Source: Candidatus Albibeggiatoa sp. nov. BB20
Lineage (GTDB): Bacteria > Pseudomonadota > Gammaproteobacteria > Beggiatoales > Beggiatoaceae
Length of the DNA: 13,834 bases
Direction of reading: 5' to 3'
Assembly: GCA_016744725.1 (NCBI GenBank)
Contig: JADGDW010000014.1
Span: forward strand, 26,082-39,915
The notes below the pieces were generated by a model. That model had not been told where the DNA came from and did no database searches. It saw nothing but the letters and a program-made list of their open reading frames with translations. Positions 8,203 through 13,834 of the stretch are shown piece after piece (within the stretch, counting starts at the first letter, position 1; each line of letters begins with the position of its first letter). The translations under genes and the position numbers were made by a program.

Positions 8203-8352
8203 TATACCCCCTTTTTATGTAGGAAAAGGCCAACAGTTAAACCACAATGTGCAAAAAAATGGTTTGCTTGCTGGGATAAAGCTTGCCGCACTGCAACATA
8301 AAGTAGCAGAAATGGAGAGGAAATGACAATTTTTTTCGGTCTTTATTTAACT

Positions 8353-8379
8353 ATTATAAAACAGTGCTGTTTGTATAAT
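8353..8379. promoter_or_regulatory. Nested dyad with two facing TATAAT boxes
   Basis: AAACAG-TG-CTGTTT (8359-8372) is a perfect palindrome. It is flanked by ATTATA (8353-8358), which is TATAAT on the minus strand, and by TATAAT (8374-8379) on the plus strand. The minus-strand box would serve gltA with a leader of about 145 bases. Matching -35 boxes are poor, so these promoters, if real, may need an activator or repressor acting at the central palindrome. Confidence 0.4.
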
Positions 8380-8437
8380 ATGCTAATAAATAAAGAAATA
8401 TATACCAATAAAAAAACTTTTCTATAAAAATATCTTT

Positions 8438-8470
8438 AGGTTTGTATAAAGCTTTATATATACAAAACCT
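8438..8470. repeat. Inverted repeat with an internal perfect palindrome
   Basis: AGGTTTGTATA (8438-8448) pairs with TATACAAAACCT (8459-8470) with one bulged base. A perfect 14-bp palindrome TATAAAGCTTTATA (8445-8458) overlaps it. The structure could be a regulator site for gspH or gltA, or a short-lived RNA hairpin. Confidence 0.4.
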
Positions 8471-8586
8471 TAGCGTATTATCCTTACTTAGGCCATAAAG
8501 TCAATTAATTTGTTCATAAGTTTAGTTATAAGCTTAAGTTTTTCACAACCATTAGTGGCTTAAAATGATAGAATTTAAGCTTAGAT

Positions 8587-9096
8587 ATGAGACTTTTACT
8601 TAAAATGATGAATATAATGAATCGTGGTTTTACACTTATTGAGTTGATGGTGGTGATGGCTATTATTGCAATGGCAGCCGTTTTGGTTGTGCCGCGAATC
8701 AATGCCAGTCAATCAACGTTCTTTCAATCTGATGTAAGAGCAGCCCTAAGCGTTTTAAAATATGGTCGTCGGATGTCTATTATCCAAGGGAAAGATACCA
8801 CTGTGGTTTTACAAAGCAATACCCAACAAGCACCGCGACCCCTAAGATTAAAGCCTGACCACTGGATAGCTCGTAGTGCAGGTTTACAATGTCAGTCTCA
8901 ATCTGATGCTGAAGACAAAGAAAAGCAGGATAATGAAGAAAAAAAAGAGATGACTTGTAGCATTACATTTTATCCTGAAGGTGGCAGTAGTGGCAGCGAA
9001 ATTTTAATGAGTTTTAAGCATTATCGAGCCAAAATCACTTTGAATCCATTAACAGGTAAGGCTGAATGGGAAATGTTGGAGTTTGAACGTGAATAA
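8587..9096 (+). CDS. gspH: Type II secretion minor pseudopilin, GspH-like
   Basis: The protein has a prepilin leader and N-methylation motif, NRG-FTLIELMVVMAIIAMAA, with the cleavage G followed by F and the conserved Glu at +5. A hydrophobic helix comes next, then a GspH-type globular part ending in ITFYPEGGSSGSEILM and AKITLNPLTGKAEW. GspH sits near the tip of the type II secretion pseudopilus in the inner membrane and periplasm. ATGs at 8587, 8605, 8608 and 8617 are in frame; none has a good ribosome site. The last gives the usual four-residue leader (MNRG), so the true start may be 8617. A charged stretch rich in D, E, K and Q (about residues 103-120) sits between two cysteines (C99 and C121) and is unusual. 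It overlaps the next gene by 8 bases. A minor type IV pilin (FimT-like) is the alternative. Confidence 0.8.
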   Translation: MRLLLKMMNIMNRGFTLIELMVVMAIIAMAAVLVVPRINASQSTFFQSDVRAALSVLKYGRRMSIIQGKDTTVVLQSNTQQAPRPLRLKPDHWIARSAGLQCQSQSDAEDKEKQDNEEKKEMTCSITFYPEGGSSGSEILMSFKHYRAKITLNPLTGKAEWEMLEFERE

Positions 9097-9469
9097 GCAA
9101 AATGGATTTACTTTACTAGAAATTATTGTTGCAATGGCGATTATTGCGTTAGCGTTAGGCACTAGTTTTAGCCTGTTGGCGAACAGTAAGCGTTTAGCAT
9201 TTAAAGCGGCATATCAGATTGAGCAAGTTGTATTTTTGCGTTCAGCGATTAATATTTCTCAATTGCGTGAAGAGCCAGAATATCCAGAACACCCCGATGA
9301 TCATGTGCGTAATTTGGAACTGGAAACCGAAGAGATTTTAGAACCACCCGATCGTCAAACCAGTAAAATCCAAATCGGCATTGAACCATACTTATTAGAG
9401 GACAGTGAGCGTGGAATAAAAATTCCTATGCTGCGTTTGAAAAAATTGAAAGTTGGGGAGTCAAATTAA
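9089..9469 (+). CDS. gspI: Type II secretion minor pseudopilin, GspI-like
   Basis: The leader MNKQNG-FTLLEIIVAMAIIALAL is a textbook prepilin-peptidase site with Glu at +5 and a hydrophobic helix, and the following SLLANSKRLAFKA matches GspI. GspI nucleates the GspI-J-K tip complex of the pseudopilus. The start is GTG at 9089, 7 bases after GGAG (9078-9081); a TTG at 9083 is too close to that site. The remaining domain is about 95 residues and carries an acidic, proline-rich middle (EEPEYPEHPDDH, EEILEPPDRQ) in place of the usual C-terminal sheet sequence, so the fold assignment there is uncertain. The gene overlaps gspH by 8 bases. No gspJ or gspK follows: the next gene lies on the other strand. 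Confidence 0.75.
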   Translation: MNKQNGFTLLEIIVAMAIIALALGTSFSLLANSKRLAFKAAYQIEQVVFLRSAINISQLREEPEYPEHPDDHVRNLELETEEILEPPDRQTSKIQIGIEPYLLEDSERGIKIPMLRLKKLKVGESN

Positions 9470-9481
9470 ATAATTTAAAAT

Positions 9482-9931
9482 TTATGGATATTTTCTATAT
9501 TTTGATCTTAATATAAAAAATAAACATACAAGCATAATTCCCAAAACAAAAAAGGCAGTAATTAATATTTTAATAGAAATGATGTTAAAAAATAACAGCG
9601 TATTTTCTAGTAATAAAAGTAAGGGGAGTAGTGTTCTATCCTGACCATATTCCTTTGTTAAAAAAATCAATACAGAGATGACCAAGCTAAAGTATAAATA
9701 GTCAGTATTATCCCATTTTATATCAAACTCAATATATTTCGCAGTAATTGAAAGAATGATTGCTATTTTAAAAAAAAACATCATGTCTTCTACGAGTCGT
9801 TGCTTTATCATCAATATAAGCACCATCAGATAAAGCTTGTAAACCAAGGAACGGTGTAACTGTTTCTAGCCACAATACTACATAATATAATCCTGTTTTA
9901 TATTTGGATTGCTACTCTGTTTATAAAGCAT
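9482..9931 (-). pseudogene. Small membrane protein gene, apparently broken by two homopolymer indels
   Basis: I do not recognise the family. An ATG (9931-9929) directly follows the stop of the upstream binding-protein gene and starts MLYKQSSNPNIK. That frame soon hits TAG codons. A second frame is open from 9911 to 9771 and reads protein-like (TGLYYVVLWLETVTPFLG, then QALSDGAYIDDKATTRRRHD). It ends in TAA right after a run of nine T (9778-9770). From there the first frame continues with FFFKIAIILSITAKYIEF, two or three hydrophobic helices (YFSLVISVLIFL, LPLLLLLENTLLFFNIISI, ITAFFVLGIMLVCLFFIL) and a basic end RSKYRKYP. One A missing at the A-run (9899-9896) and one T too many at the T9 run would give about 149 residues. 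At least the C-terminal part from ATG 9784 remains open. Confidence 0.45.
9770..9778 (-). repeat. Run of nine T at the reading-frame break
   Basis: Nine T on the minus strand mark the point where the coding-like frame switches. Eight T would join both parts in frame. Such runs change length by slippage and are also a classic site of assembly error. Confidence 0.6.
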
Positions 9932-10903
9932 TTATTCCTGACCAATGACATTAACAACCTTTAATAATTCCGAGTTAAACTCAATACCTAAACGTTTAGC
10001 CAATTTCAAATTAATATAAATTTCCCCTGTTCGGTTTTTCACAATTGGAAGTGAACTAGGTGAATAACCTTTAAGAATAGTTAAAGCGGCTTTGGCAGCC
10101 CATTTTCCCTGCTCTTCTGCTGACTTAGTAATGCTATAAACTGCAAATTTTGTCATCCAATCAATAACATTACCCGTTATTATTCTGGTTTCCTCTAAAA
10201 CAAACTGTTCTGCCAAATCATCGTCCCAACCTTCAAGAGGATGGTTAATCAAAAGCAGCATATCTACTTCTGTTTGTAATCTTTGATAAGTGGTTTTCCA
10301 TTGTTCAAAATTACTGGCATAATAAATTTTATGATATTGGGTTTTATGTACAGATTGCTGATATTTAACATTTTTACGTGTAGATAAAGTGTCAGCAGAT
10401 AATACACCCACTCTATTCCCTTTAGCATAGCGTGCCATTCGCTTAATTAAAGTATGAGATAAATCAACTTCTATCATGCCCGTTATATTTTTATAAGGAT
10501 AGCCATATATAGAAGCATCCCAATTGAGTCCACAGAAAACAAAAGGTAAACTATCATTTTTATAAAAGGGTTCAACCAAATATTTTGACGCATTATCGTC
10601 AGACACGATGACGACATCAGGCTTTAATTTTTCAATCAATTGGCGTGCTTTATTTGCCATCATTATTTTAAATTGTTCTGACTTATTGCGTTTTGTATTC
10701 ATTTCAAAAGTATGCAAACTCAGCCCATCATCAGTAATATAAGGTTCTAATATTATTTTAATGCTTTGCTGAATACCTTTACTCCAAGGATATCCTGAGT
10801 GATAAGAGTCGATATGCAACACTTTTTTATTGGCATACTCATTTGCAGAAGAATTAACCGCAGTTGTGAACAATAAGATAATTAGAAGTAACTTCACAAT
10901 CAT
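9932..10903 (-). CDS. Orphan periplasmic substrate-binding protein, ABC_sub_bind (PF04392-like) family
   Basis: A signal peptide (about residues 1-20, hydrophobic LLLIILLFTTAV followed by NSSANE) leads a two-lobed periplasmic binding fold of 323 residues. Landmarks are KVLHIDSYHSGYPWSKGI, KPDVVIVSDDNASKYLVEPF, LPFVFCGLNWD, NRVGVLSADT, and a C-terminal NRTGEIYINLKLAKRLGI, the usual end of this family. In relatives this domain is often an input module of sensor kinases or diguanylate cyclases, or sits beside a permease and ATPase. None of these is here, so the ligand and role are unknown. AGGG (10909-10906) lies only 2 bases from the ATG; the GTG at 10897 has an 8-base spacing and gives the more typical start MKLLLIILLF. 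A broken membrane-protein gene follows its stop codon directly. Confidence 0.85.
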   Translation of the reverse strand: MIVKLLLIILLFTTAVNSSANEYANKKVLHIDSYHSGYPWSKGIQQSIKIILEPYITDDGLSLHTFEMNTKRNKSEQFKIMMANKARQLIEKLKPDVVIVSDDNASKYLVEPFYKNDSLPFVFCGLNWDASIYGYPYKNITGMIEVDLSHTLIKRMARYAKGNRVGVLSADTLSTRKNVKYQQSVHKTQYHKIYYASNFEQWKTTYQRLQTEVDMLLLINHPLEGWDDDLAEQFVLEETRIITGNVIDWMTKFAVYSITKSAEEQGKWAAKAALTILKGYSPSSLPIVKNRTGEIYINLKLAKRLGIEFNSELLKVVNVIGQE

Positions 10904-10926
10904 TTCCCTATTTTAACTAAGCAAAC

Positions 10927-10962
10927 TTTTCAGCTAAACCGTATATATGATTCAGCTGAAAA
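10927..10962. repeat. Inverted repeat upstream of the binding-protein gene
   Basis: TTTTCAGCT (10927-10935) and AGCTGAAAA (10954-10962) are perfect 9-bp arms around an 18-base loop. It lies 24 bases upstream of the gene start, so it would be an operator or a leader hairpin of that gene. Confidence 0.4.
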
Positions 10963-11022
10963 AGAAATATTTTAATAGATAAAGATTTAATTGTATGTAC
11001 TTTGTCATAATTAAATAATACG

Positions 11023-11051
11023 CTAAGTTAGAATAAAATCACTTAACTTAG
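11023..11051. repeat. Inverted repeat CTAAGTTA/TAACTTAG
   Basis: The perfect 8-bp arms at 11023-11030 and 11044-11051 surround a 13-base loop. It lies between the binding-protein gene and the coding remnant and might terminate the lost minus-strand gene, though no T-run follows. Confidence 0.35.
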
Positions 11052-11067
11052 TTCAATACCATCACCA

Positions 11068-11160
11068 TTAAGTAGCAATTTCAGAGGAATGAATCTGTCC
11101 AACACGAGCAGATTGAGTAATTATTTGAGAAATAAAATCATCATCTATGGATTCAATCTC
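11068..11160 (-). pseudogene. C-terminal remnant of an unidentified gene
   Basis: The minus strand encodes 30 residues (EIESIDDDFISQIITQSA, then RVGQIHSSEIAT) before TAA at 11068-11070. An in-frame TAA lies immediately upstream (11161-11163), and no start codon is present. Codon use matches the intact genes. I do not recognise the family. The opposite strand also has a 29-codon frame (MNLSNTSRLSNYL..., from 11090) with AGAGGA almost touching its ATG, which I judge to be the shadow. Confidence 0.3.
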
Positions 11161-11213
11161 TTAGCCAGGTTTTTATAAGGTGATATAACTTTTTTAATTT
11201 TATTAAAAATATC

Positions 11214-11504
11214 ATGTTCGAGGGTAGTTGCAATAAAAATGTCATGGAAACTTACTTCAAACAGGCTTTACTTCCCGCTCTTGGAGGTGGATTTACTATT
11301 ATCCTTGATAATGCTTTCTTCCATAAATCAAAGGCTTTAGCCGAAATCATTGAACAGCATGGATGTCAATTATTGTTTTTGTTTCCCGACTCTCCTGATT
11401 TTAATCCCATTGAACATTGTTGAGCTGTGCTTAAACGGTGTGCTCAAAATATACGGTGTAACATTGATAATATTTATCAAACCATTTTTATTGCATTAAA
11501 ATAA
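11214..11504 (+). pseudogene. IS630-family transposase, C-terminal remnant with an in-frame stop
   Basis: The frame encodes the last third of an IS630/Tc1-type DDE transposase: FEGSCNKNVMETYF, then FTIILDNAFFHKSKALAEII with the second catalytic Asp, then LLFLFPDSPDFNPIEHC with the final Glu. A TGA at 11421-11423 stands where the family has Trp (IEHCWAVLKR), and the same frame continues with AVLKRCAQNIRCNID to TAA 11502-11504. So a TGG to TGA change broke an already shortened gene. The N-terminal helix-turn-helix and the first catalytic Asp are absent; an in-frame stop occurs at 11181-11183. No terminal inverted repeats or TA duplication were found, so it cannot move by itself. Confidence 0.85.
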
Positions 11505-11567
11505 TAACTCTTTATATGGAATTTTCTATAATATAACACTAGACATAAATTATCTCTATCAATAACA

Positions 11568-11597
11568 ATCTATTCAATTGAGTATATGAAAATAGAT
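11568..11597 (-). terminator. AT-rich hairpin after the dioxygenase gene (weak)
   Basis: ATCTATT (11568-11574) and AATAGAT (11591-11597) are perfect 7-bp arms 15 bases beyond the dioxygenase stop on the minus strand. There is no GC core or T-run, so this is a weak terminator candidate. The rest of 11505-11611 shows nothing recognisable. Confidence 0.25.
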
Positions 11598-11611
11598 AAC
11601 TTTCCGCTATA

Positions 11612-12541
11612 TCAAACCTCCCGAACGTTATCATAATACCGAATTCGATAAATCAAACGCTGCGCTGTTAAATCATCTCCATTTTTAAACCCACTGCGAT
11701 TGTGTAATACATTATTACAAATCAAGCCTTGATTCGGTTCTAAACGATGGCGAAAAATATATGGCGAATCCGAGTTTAAGAACCCATTCAGCTCTGCCAC
11801 GGCTTCTTTGACAATGGGTGCATCCTTCCAAACAATATGACGTTTGCGTGCCGTATAACGTGTATAGAGGCCGCCTTGTTCGTTAATTGAAAACACTGAG
11901 CCCACCGACTCTGCGCGTAAGATTTGCCCATTTTGCTCATTGGCGGGTATTGTCATTACATCATCTTGCATCAACGCTTCAATATAGGCTGGATTCTTAT
12001 CACGTAAATGAATGTAAACTAACTCATTATCCACTACTTGATTATCACCGCCTTCCAATGCAGAGCGACCACAATGCAATAGCATCACCTGCACAGGTTT
12101 ACCCGCCTCATTGTAATAACCATCAGTGTGCCAGTTGATCGGCTTATTTGTATATGGAATGTAATCATGACGTTCACCACCTGCTTCTACTTGCAAGGGT
12201 GTGATTCCATCCTCCCCTTCAGCAGTTAAAGTACGATCAATATGTTCCAGCCCAAATTGTTTTCCTAATAAAGCCAAACTGTTTTTATTAACATTGGTAT
12301 CAGTTTCTATCTGATAAAAAGCCATATTGGTTTTGTATAATAGCCTCAATATTTGAGTTTTTTCAGAAAACGCCAGATTTTCGGGATTTTTTATGGGGAT
12401 AATCAAATCTTTTATACCCACAGGATAGCCTTCTAACTTACTGTCTCTCCAAGCTAAATAACTAGCACTGTTAGATAAATAAAAGGGGCTTGCTTGACGC
12501 TCCTGAGAATTCATGCTAAATGGTATTTGTATGTTTTTCAT
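11612..12541 (-). CDS. TauD/TfdA-type Fe(II)/2-oxoglutarate dioxygenase
   Basis: The 309-residue cytoplasmic protein has the jelly-roll metal site: H138 and D140 in INWHTDGYYNE, the distal H280 in NNVLHNRSGF, and the 2-oxoglutarate arginine among R295/R299 (AQRLIYRIRYYD). Such enzymes couple oxidation of a substrate to decarboxylation of 2-oxoglutarate; TauD itself frees sulfite from taurine, but many relatives act on other compounds, and residues outside the core differ too much here to name the substrate. AAGGA (12550-12546) lies 4 bases before the ATG at 12541, so this start is preferred over an ATG 15 codons upstream. The gene is divergent from dsrA with 398 bases between, so the two may share control. 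Confidence 0.85.
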   Translation of the reverse strand: MKNIQIPFSMNSQERQASPFYLSNSASYLAWRDSKLEGYPVGIKDLIIPIKNPENLAFSEKTQILRLLYKTNMAFYQIETDTNVNKNSLALLGKQFGLEHIDRTLTAEGEDGITPLQVEAGGERHDYIPYTNKPINWHTDGYYNEAGKPVQVMLLHCGRSALEGGDNQVVDNELVYIHLRDKNPAYIEALMQDDVMTIPANEQNGQILRAESVGSVFSINEQGGLYTRYTARKRHIVWKDAPIVKEAVAELNGFLNSDSPYIFRHRLEPNQGLICNNVLHNRSGFKNGDDLTAQRLIYRIRYYDNVREV

Positions 12542-12675
12542 AATATCCTTCTTGACTTTAAACTGAAAGCTGACTATTTTTATCAACTATAAAAAGGTGC
12601 TTTTAGCAAAATGTTTAACCTAGGTAAAAATAAAAACCCTGCATAATAGCTTGATATTTATTTTTAATTTTTTAC

Positions 12676-12704
12676 TTGACTAAACATCACTAAATTACTA
12701 TTTT
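12676..12704 (+). promoter_or_regulatory. Candidate dsrA promoter
   Basis: TTGACT (12676-12681) and TATTTT (12699-12704) are 17 bases apart. The -10 box overlaps the left arm (12694-12700) of an ATTACTA/TAGTAAT inverted repeat. It is the best match in the gap, but the -10 box is only fair. Confidence 0.35.
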
Positions 12705-12759
12705 ATTATATTACGATGTAGTAATAATATAAAACCACAGTATACTTTCAAGTAAAAAG

Positions 12760-12780
12760 TTTATTGTGCGCTGCAATAAA
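12760..12780. repeat. Inverted repeat TTTATTG/CAATAAA in the dsrA leader
   Basis: Perfect 7-bp arms at 12760-12766 and 12774-12780 enclose a GC-rich 7-base loop (TGCGCTG). A second perfect dyad, TACTT-TC-AAGTA (12743-12754), lies just upstream. Either could be a protein site or an RNA hairpin. Confidence 0.4.
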
Positions 12781-12829
12781 ATAAAAACTAGAAAATACGC
12801 AACAAAGTAAAAGTTTTTGGATGGAGTGG

Positions 12830-12915
12830 TTTCACCTTGTTGACCTCTCTTAACGAATAATCAGAAACAGTGGTATGTCTTAAGACAAAACGTCTTAACA
12901 GCCACATTTCACCTT
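12830..12915 (+). repeat. Direct repeat TTTCACCTT in the dsrA leader
   Basis: TTTCACCTT occurs at 12830-12838 and again at 12907-12915, bracketing the GTCTTAA hairpin. The second copy ends 24 bases before the dsrA start codon. Confidence 0.35.
12877..12898 (+). promoter_or_regulatory. GTCTTAA dyad 40 bases before dsrA
   Basis: A perfect palindrome GTCTTAAGAC (12877-12886) overlaps a hairpin TTAAGAC-AAAAC-GTCTTAA (12880-12898). The two folds exclude each other, as in a switch, but this could also simply be a repressor site. Confidence 0.4.
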
Positions 12916-12939
12916 AGAGACATATCAGGAGCTGAGCAG

Positions 12940-13834
12940 ATGGCAAAAGAGATGCACCAAACACCTAACCTTGACCAGTTAGAAAGCGGCCCATGGCCAA
13001 GTTTTGTAACTGGCTTAAAACGGTTAGCAAACGATGAGGGTAAACCTTATCAAGATATGATGGTTGACTTATTAGGTCAATTAGAGCACTCCTACCAAAC
13101 ACGTAAAGGTTACTGGAAAGGTGGTACTGTAGGCGTTATAGGTTACGGTGGCGGTGTTATTCCTCGTTTCTCTGAAGTGGCTGCTAAGTTCCCAGCGTCT
13201 AAAGAATTCCATACATTGCGTATCCAGCCACCAGCGGGTATGCACTATAACACTGACATCATGCGTAAATTCTGCGACATCTGGGAAAAATATGGATCAG
13301 GTTTAATCGCATTTCATGGCCAAAGTGGCGACATCATGTTCCAAGGTGTAAGTACTGATAAAGTACAGCCTGCATTTGATGAATTAAACAAATTAGGTTT
13401 TGACTTAGGTGGTGCAGGTCCTGCGGTTCGTACAGGTATGTCTTGCGTAGGTGCAGCACGTTGTGAACAGTCTTGCGCTGATGAGCAACAAATTCACCGC
13501 ACTTTGGTTAATAACTTCCTTGATGACATGCACCGTCCAGCATTACCTTATAAATTCAAATTCAAGGTATCAGGTTGTCCAAATGATTGCATGAACTCAA
13601 TTGAACGTGCAGATATGTCAATCATTGGTACATGGCGTGATGACATCAAAGTCAAGCAAGAAGAAGTCATCAAATTTGTTGCTGATAAAGGCCGCAAATA
13701 TGTGATTGACAATGTGATTTCTCGTTGCCCAACGAATGTATTATCTTTAAATGATGATGACACTTTAGACATTGATAACCGTAACTGCGTACGTTGTATG
13801 CATTGCATTAATGTTATGACTAAAGCCTTATCTC
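12940..13834 (+). CDS. dsrA: Dissimilatory (reverse-type) sulfite reductase alpha subunit, N-terminal 298 residues
   Basis: DsrA with DsrB forms the cytoplasmic siroheme sulfite reductase; in sulfur oxidisers it runs in reverse, oxidising persulfide sulfur to sulfite. AGGAG (12927-12931) lies 8 bases before the ATG, and the frame stays open to the window edge. The start (LDQLESGPWPSFVTGLKRL), KGYWKGGTVGVIGYGGG, QPPAGMHY and FHGQSGDIMFQG match the oxidative type of sulfur bacteria. The siroheme-[4Fe-4S] cysteines are C169-x5-C175 (SCVGAARC) and C213-x3-C217 (SGCPNDC). A ferredoxin-like insert begins with C283-x2-C286-x2-C289 (NCVRCMHC) and is cut by the edge, as is about the last quarter of the protein. 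It should be the first gene of a dsr operon continuing rightward (dsrB and others). Confidence 0.95.
   Translation, partial: MAKEMHQTPNLDQLESGPWPSFVTGLKRLANDEGKPYQDMMVDLLGQLEHSYQTRKGYWKGGTVGVIGYGGGVIPRFSEVAAKFPASKEFHTLRIQPPAGMHYNTDIMRKFCDIWEKYGSGLIAFHGQSGDIMFQGVSTDKVQPAFDELNKLGFDLGGAGPAVRTGMSCVGAARCEQSCADEQQIHRTLVNNFLDDMHRPALPYKFKFKVSGCPNDCMNSIERADMSIIGTWRDDIKVKQEEVIKFVADKGRKYVIDNVISRCPTNVLSLNDDDTLDIDNRNCVRCMHCINVMTKALS

Larger units (their letters stand above)
8203..8586. other. Divergent control region between gltA and gspH
   Basis: This 384-base gap has no convincing gene. Near gltA it holds the gltA leader. The middle and right parts contain the dyads at 8353-8379 and 8438-8470, and TAAGCTTA occurs twice (8529-8536 and 8575-8582). 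Divergent transcription must start here, but I could not place well-spaced -35/-10 pairs with confidence. Confidence 0.6.
10904..11213. other. Gap of 310 bases with inverted repeats and gene debris
   Basis: This stretch contains the inverted repeats at 10927-10962 and 11023-11051, a minus-strand coding remnant (11068-11160), and then an AT-rich segment ahead of the transposase fragment. The promoter of the binding-protein gene must lie in its left part, but I cannot place it with confidence. Confidence 0.6.
12542..12939. promoter_or_regulatory. Divergent control region and dsrA leader
   Basis: No gene lies in these 398 bases. Left to right they hold ACCTAGGT (12618-12625), the candidate dsrA promoter (12676-12704), ATTACTA/TAGTAAT arms (12694-12700, 12719-12725), TACTT-TC-AAGTA (12743-12754), TTTATTG/CAATAAA arms (12760-12780), and in the last 110 bases two TTTCACCTT copies and a GTCTTAA dyad. 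If the promoter call is right, the dsrA mRNA has a leader of about 230 bases. Confidence 0.55.

Noticed and set aside
1628..8290. Similar words TTGTTGGGATAAA (near 1628) and TTGCTGGGATAAA (near 8268) as a dispersed repeat
   Set aside because: Only 13 bases with one mismatch and no longer similarity; such matches are expected by chance in a window of this size.
8203..8326. Plus-strand open frame ending in KLAALQHKVAEMERK upstream of gltA
   Set aside because: It reads protein-like for about 25 codons, but has no ribosome site, contains rare codons, overlaps the gltA start and leader, and its upstream part is antisense to gltA.
1..13834. CRISPR array, tRNA or rRNA genes, phage or toxin-antitoxin module
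   Set aside because: I saw no regularly spaced repeats, no cloverleaf-like or rRNA sequence, no phage genes and no intact toxin or antitoxin gene on either strand.

Overview
The window looks like chromosome of an AT-rich, sulfur-oxidising gammaproteobacterium. The best clue is the gene entering at the right end, dsrA, whose sequence closely resembles the oxidative-type (reverse) sulfite reductase of purple and colourless sulfur bacteria. The gammaproteobacterial-type citrate synthase, the TriC-like RND pump and the general codon use (TTA, CGT, GAT, AAA) agree. A Beggiatoa/Thiothrix-like member of the Thiotrichaceae is my best guess. That is an inference, not something the sequence proves.

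Layout, left to right. (1) 1-253, minus: the start of a TIGR04283-type family 2 glycosyltransferase, running off the left edge. (2) 500-1582, plus: leuB, standing alone behind a good sigma-70 promoter. (3) 1583-2049: a gene-poor stretch with a long hairpin, a minus-strand coding remnant and a strong promoter that carries a perfect 15-bp palindrome. (4) 2050-6190, plus: an RND efflux operon made of a lipoprotein membrane-fusion protein, broken by a frameshift near 2956, and a 1017-residue inner-membrane pump overlapping it. No outer-membrane factor or regulator gene is present. A hairpin and a small SnoaL/NTF2-like protein follow. (5) 6904-8202, minus: gltA (citrate synthase) with a clear intrinsic terminator. 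(6) 8203-8586: a gltA/gspH divergent intergenic region rich in dyad symmetry. (7) 8587-9469, plus: two overlapping pseudopilin genes (GspH- and GspI-like) without the rest of a type II secretion cluster. (8) 9482-10903, minus: an orphan periplasmic ABC_sub_bind-family protein. Directly behind its stop codon lies a small membrane-protein gene that appears broken by two homopolymer indels, one at a run of nine T. (9) 10904-11611: gene debris, including a truncated IS630-family transposase with an in-frame TGA and a short minus-strand coding remnant. (10) 11612-12541, minus: an Fe(II)/2-oxoglutarate (TauD/TfdA-type) dioxygenase, divergent from (11) 12940-13834, plus: dsrA, truncated by the right edge. 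The 398-bp gap between them holds several dyads and repeats that could form a regulated dsr leader.

The genes do not form one pathway. The window is a mix of housekeeping genes (leuB, gltA), an accessory efflux operon, decayed DNA and the beginning of the sulfur-oxidation (dsr) locus. I found no RNA genes, no CRISPR array and no complete mobile element. No convincing new multi-gene system is visible. The most interesting items are the broken genes at 2050-3137 and 9482-9931, the operator-like palindrome at 1914-1928, the orphan gspHI pair, and the dioxygenase/dsrA divergent control region.
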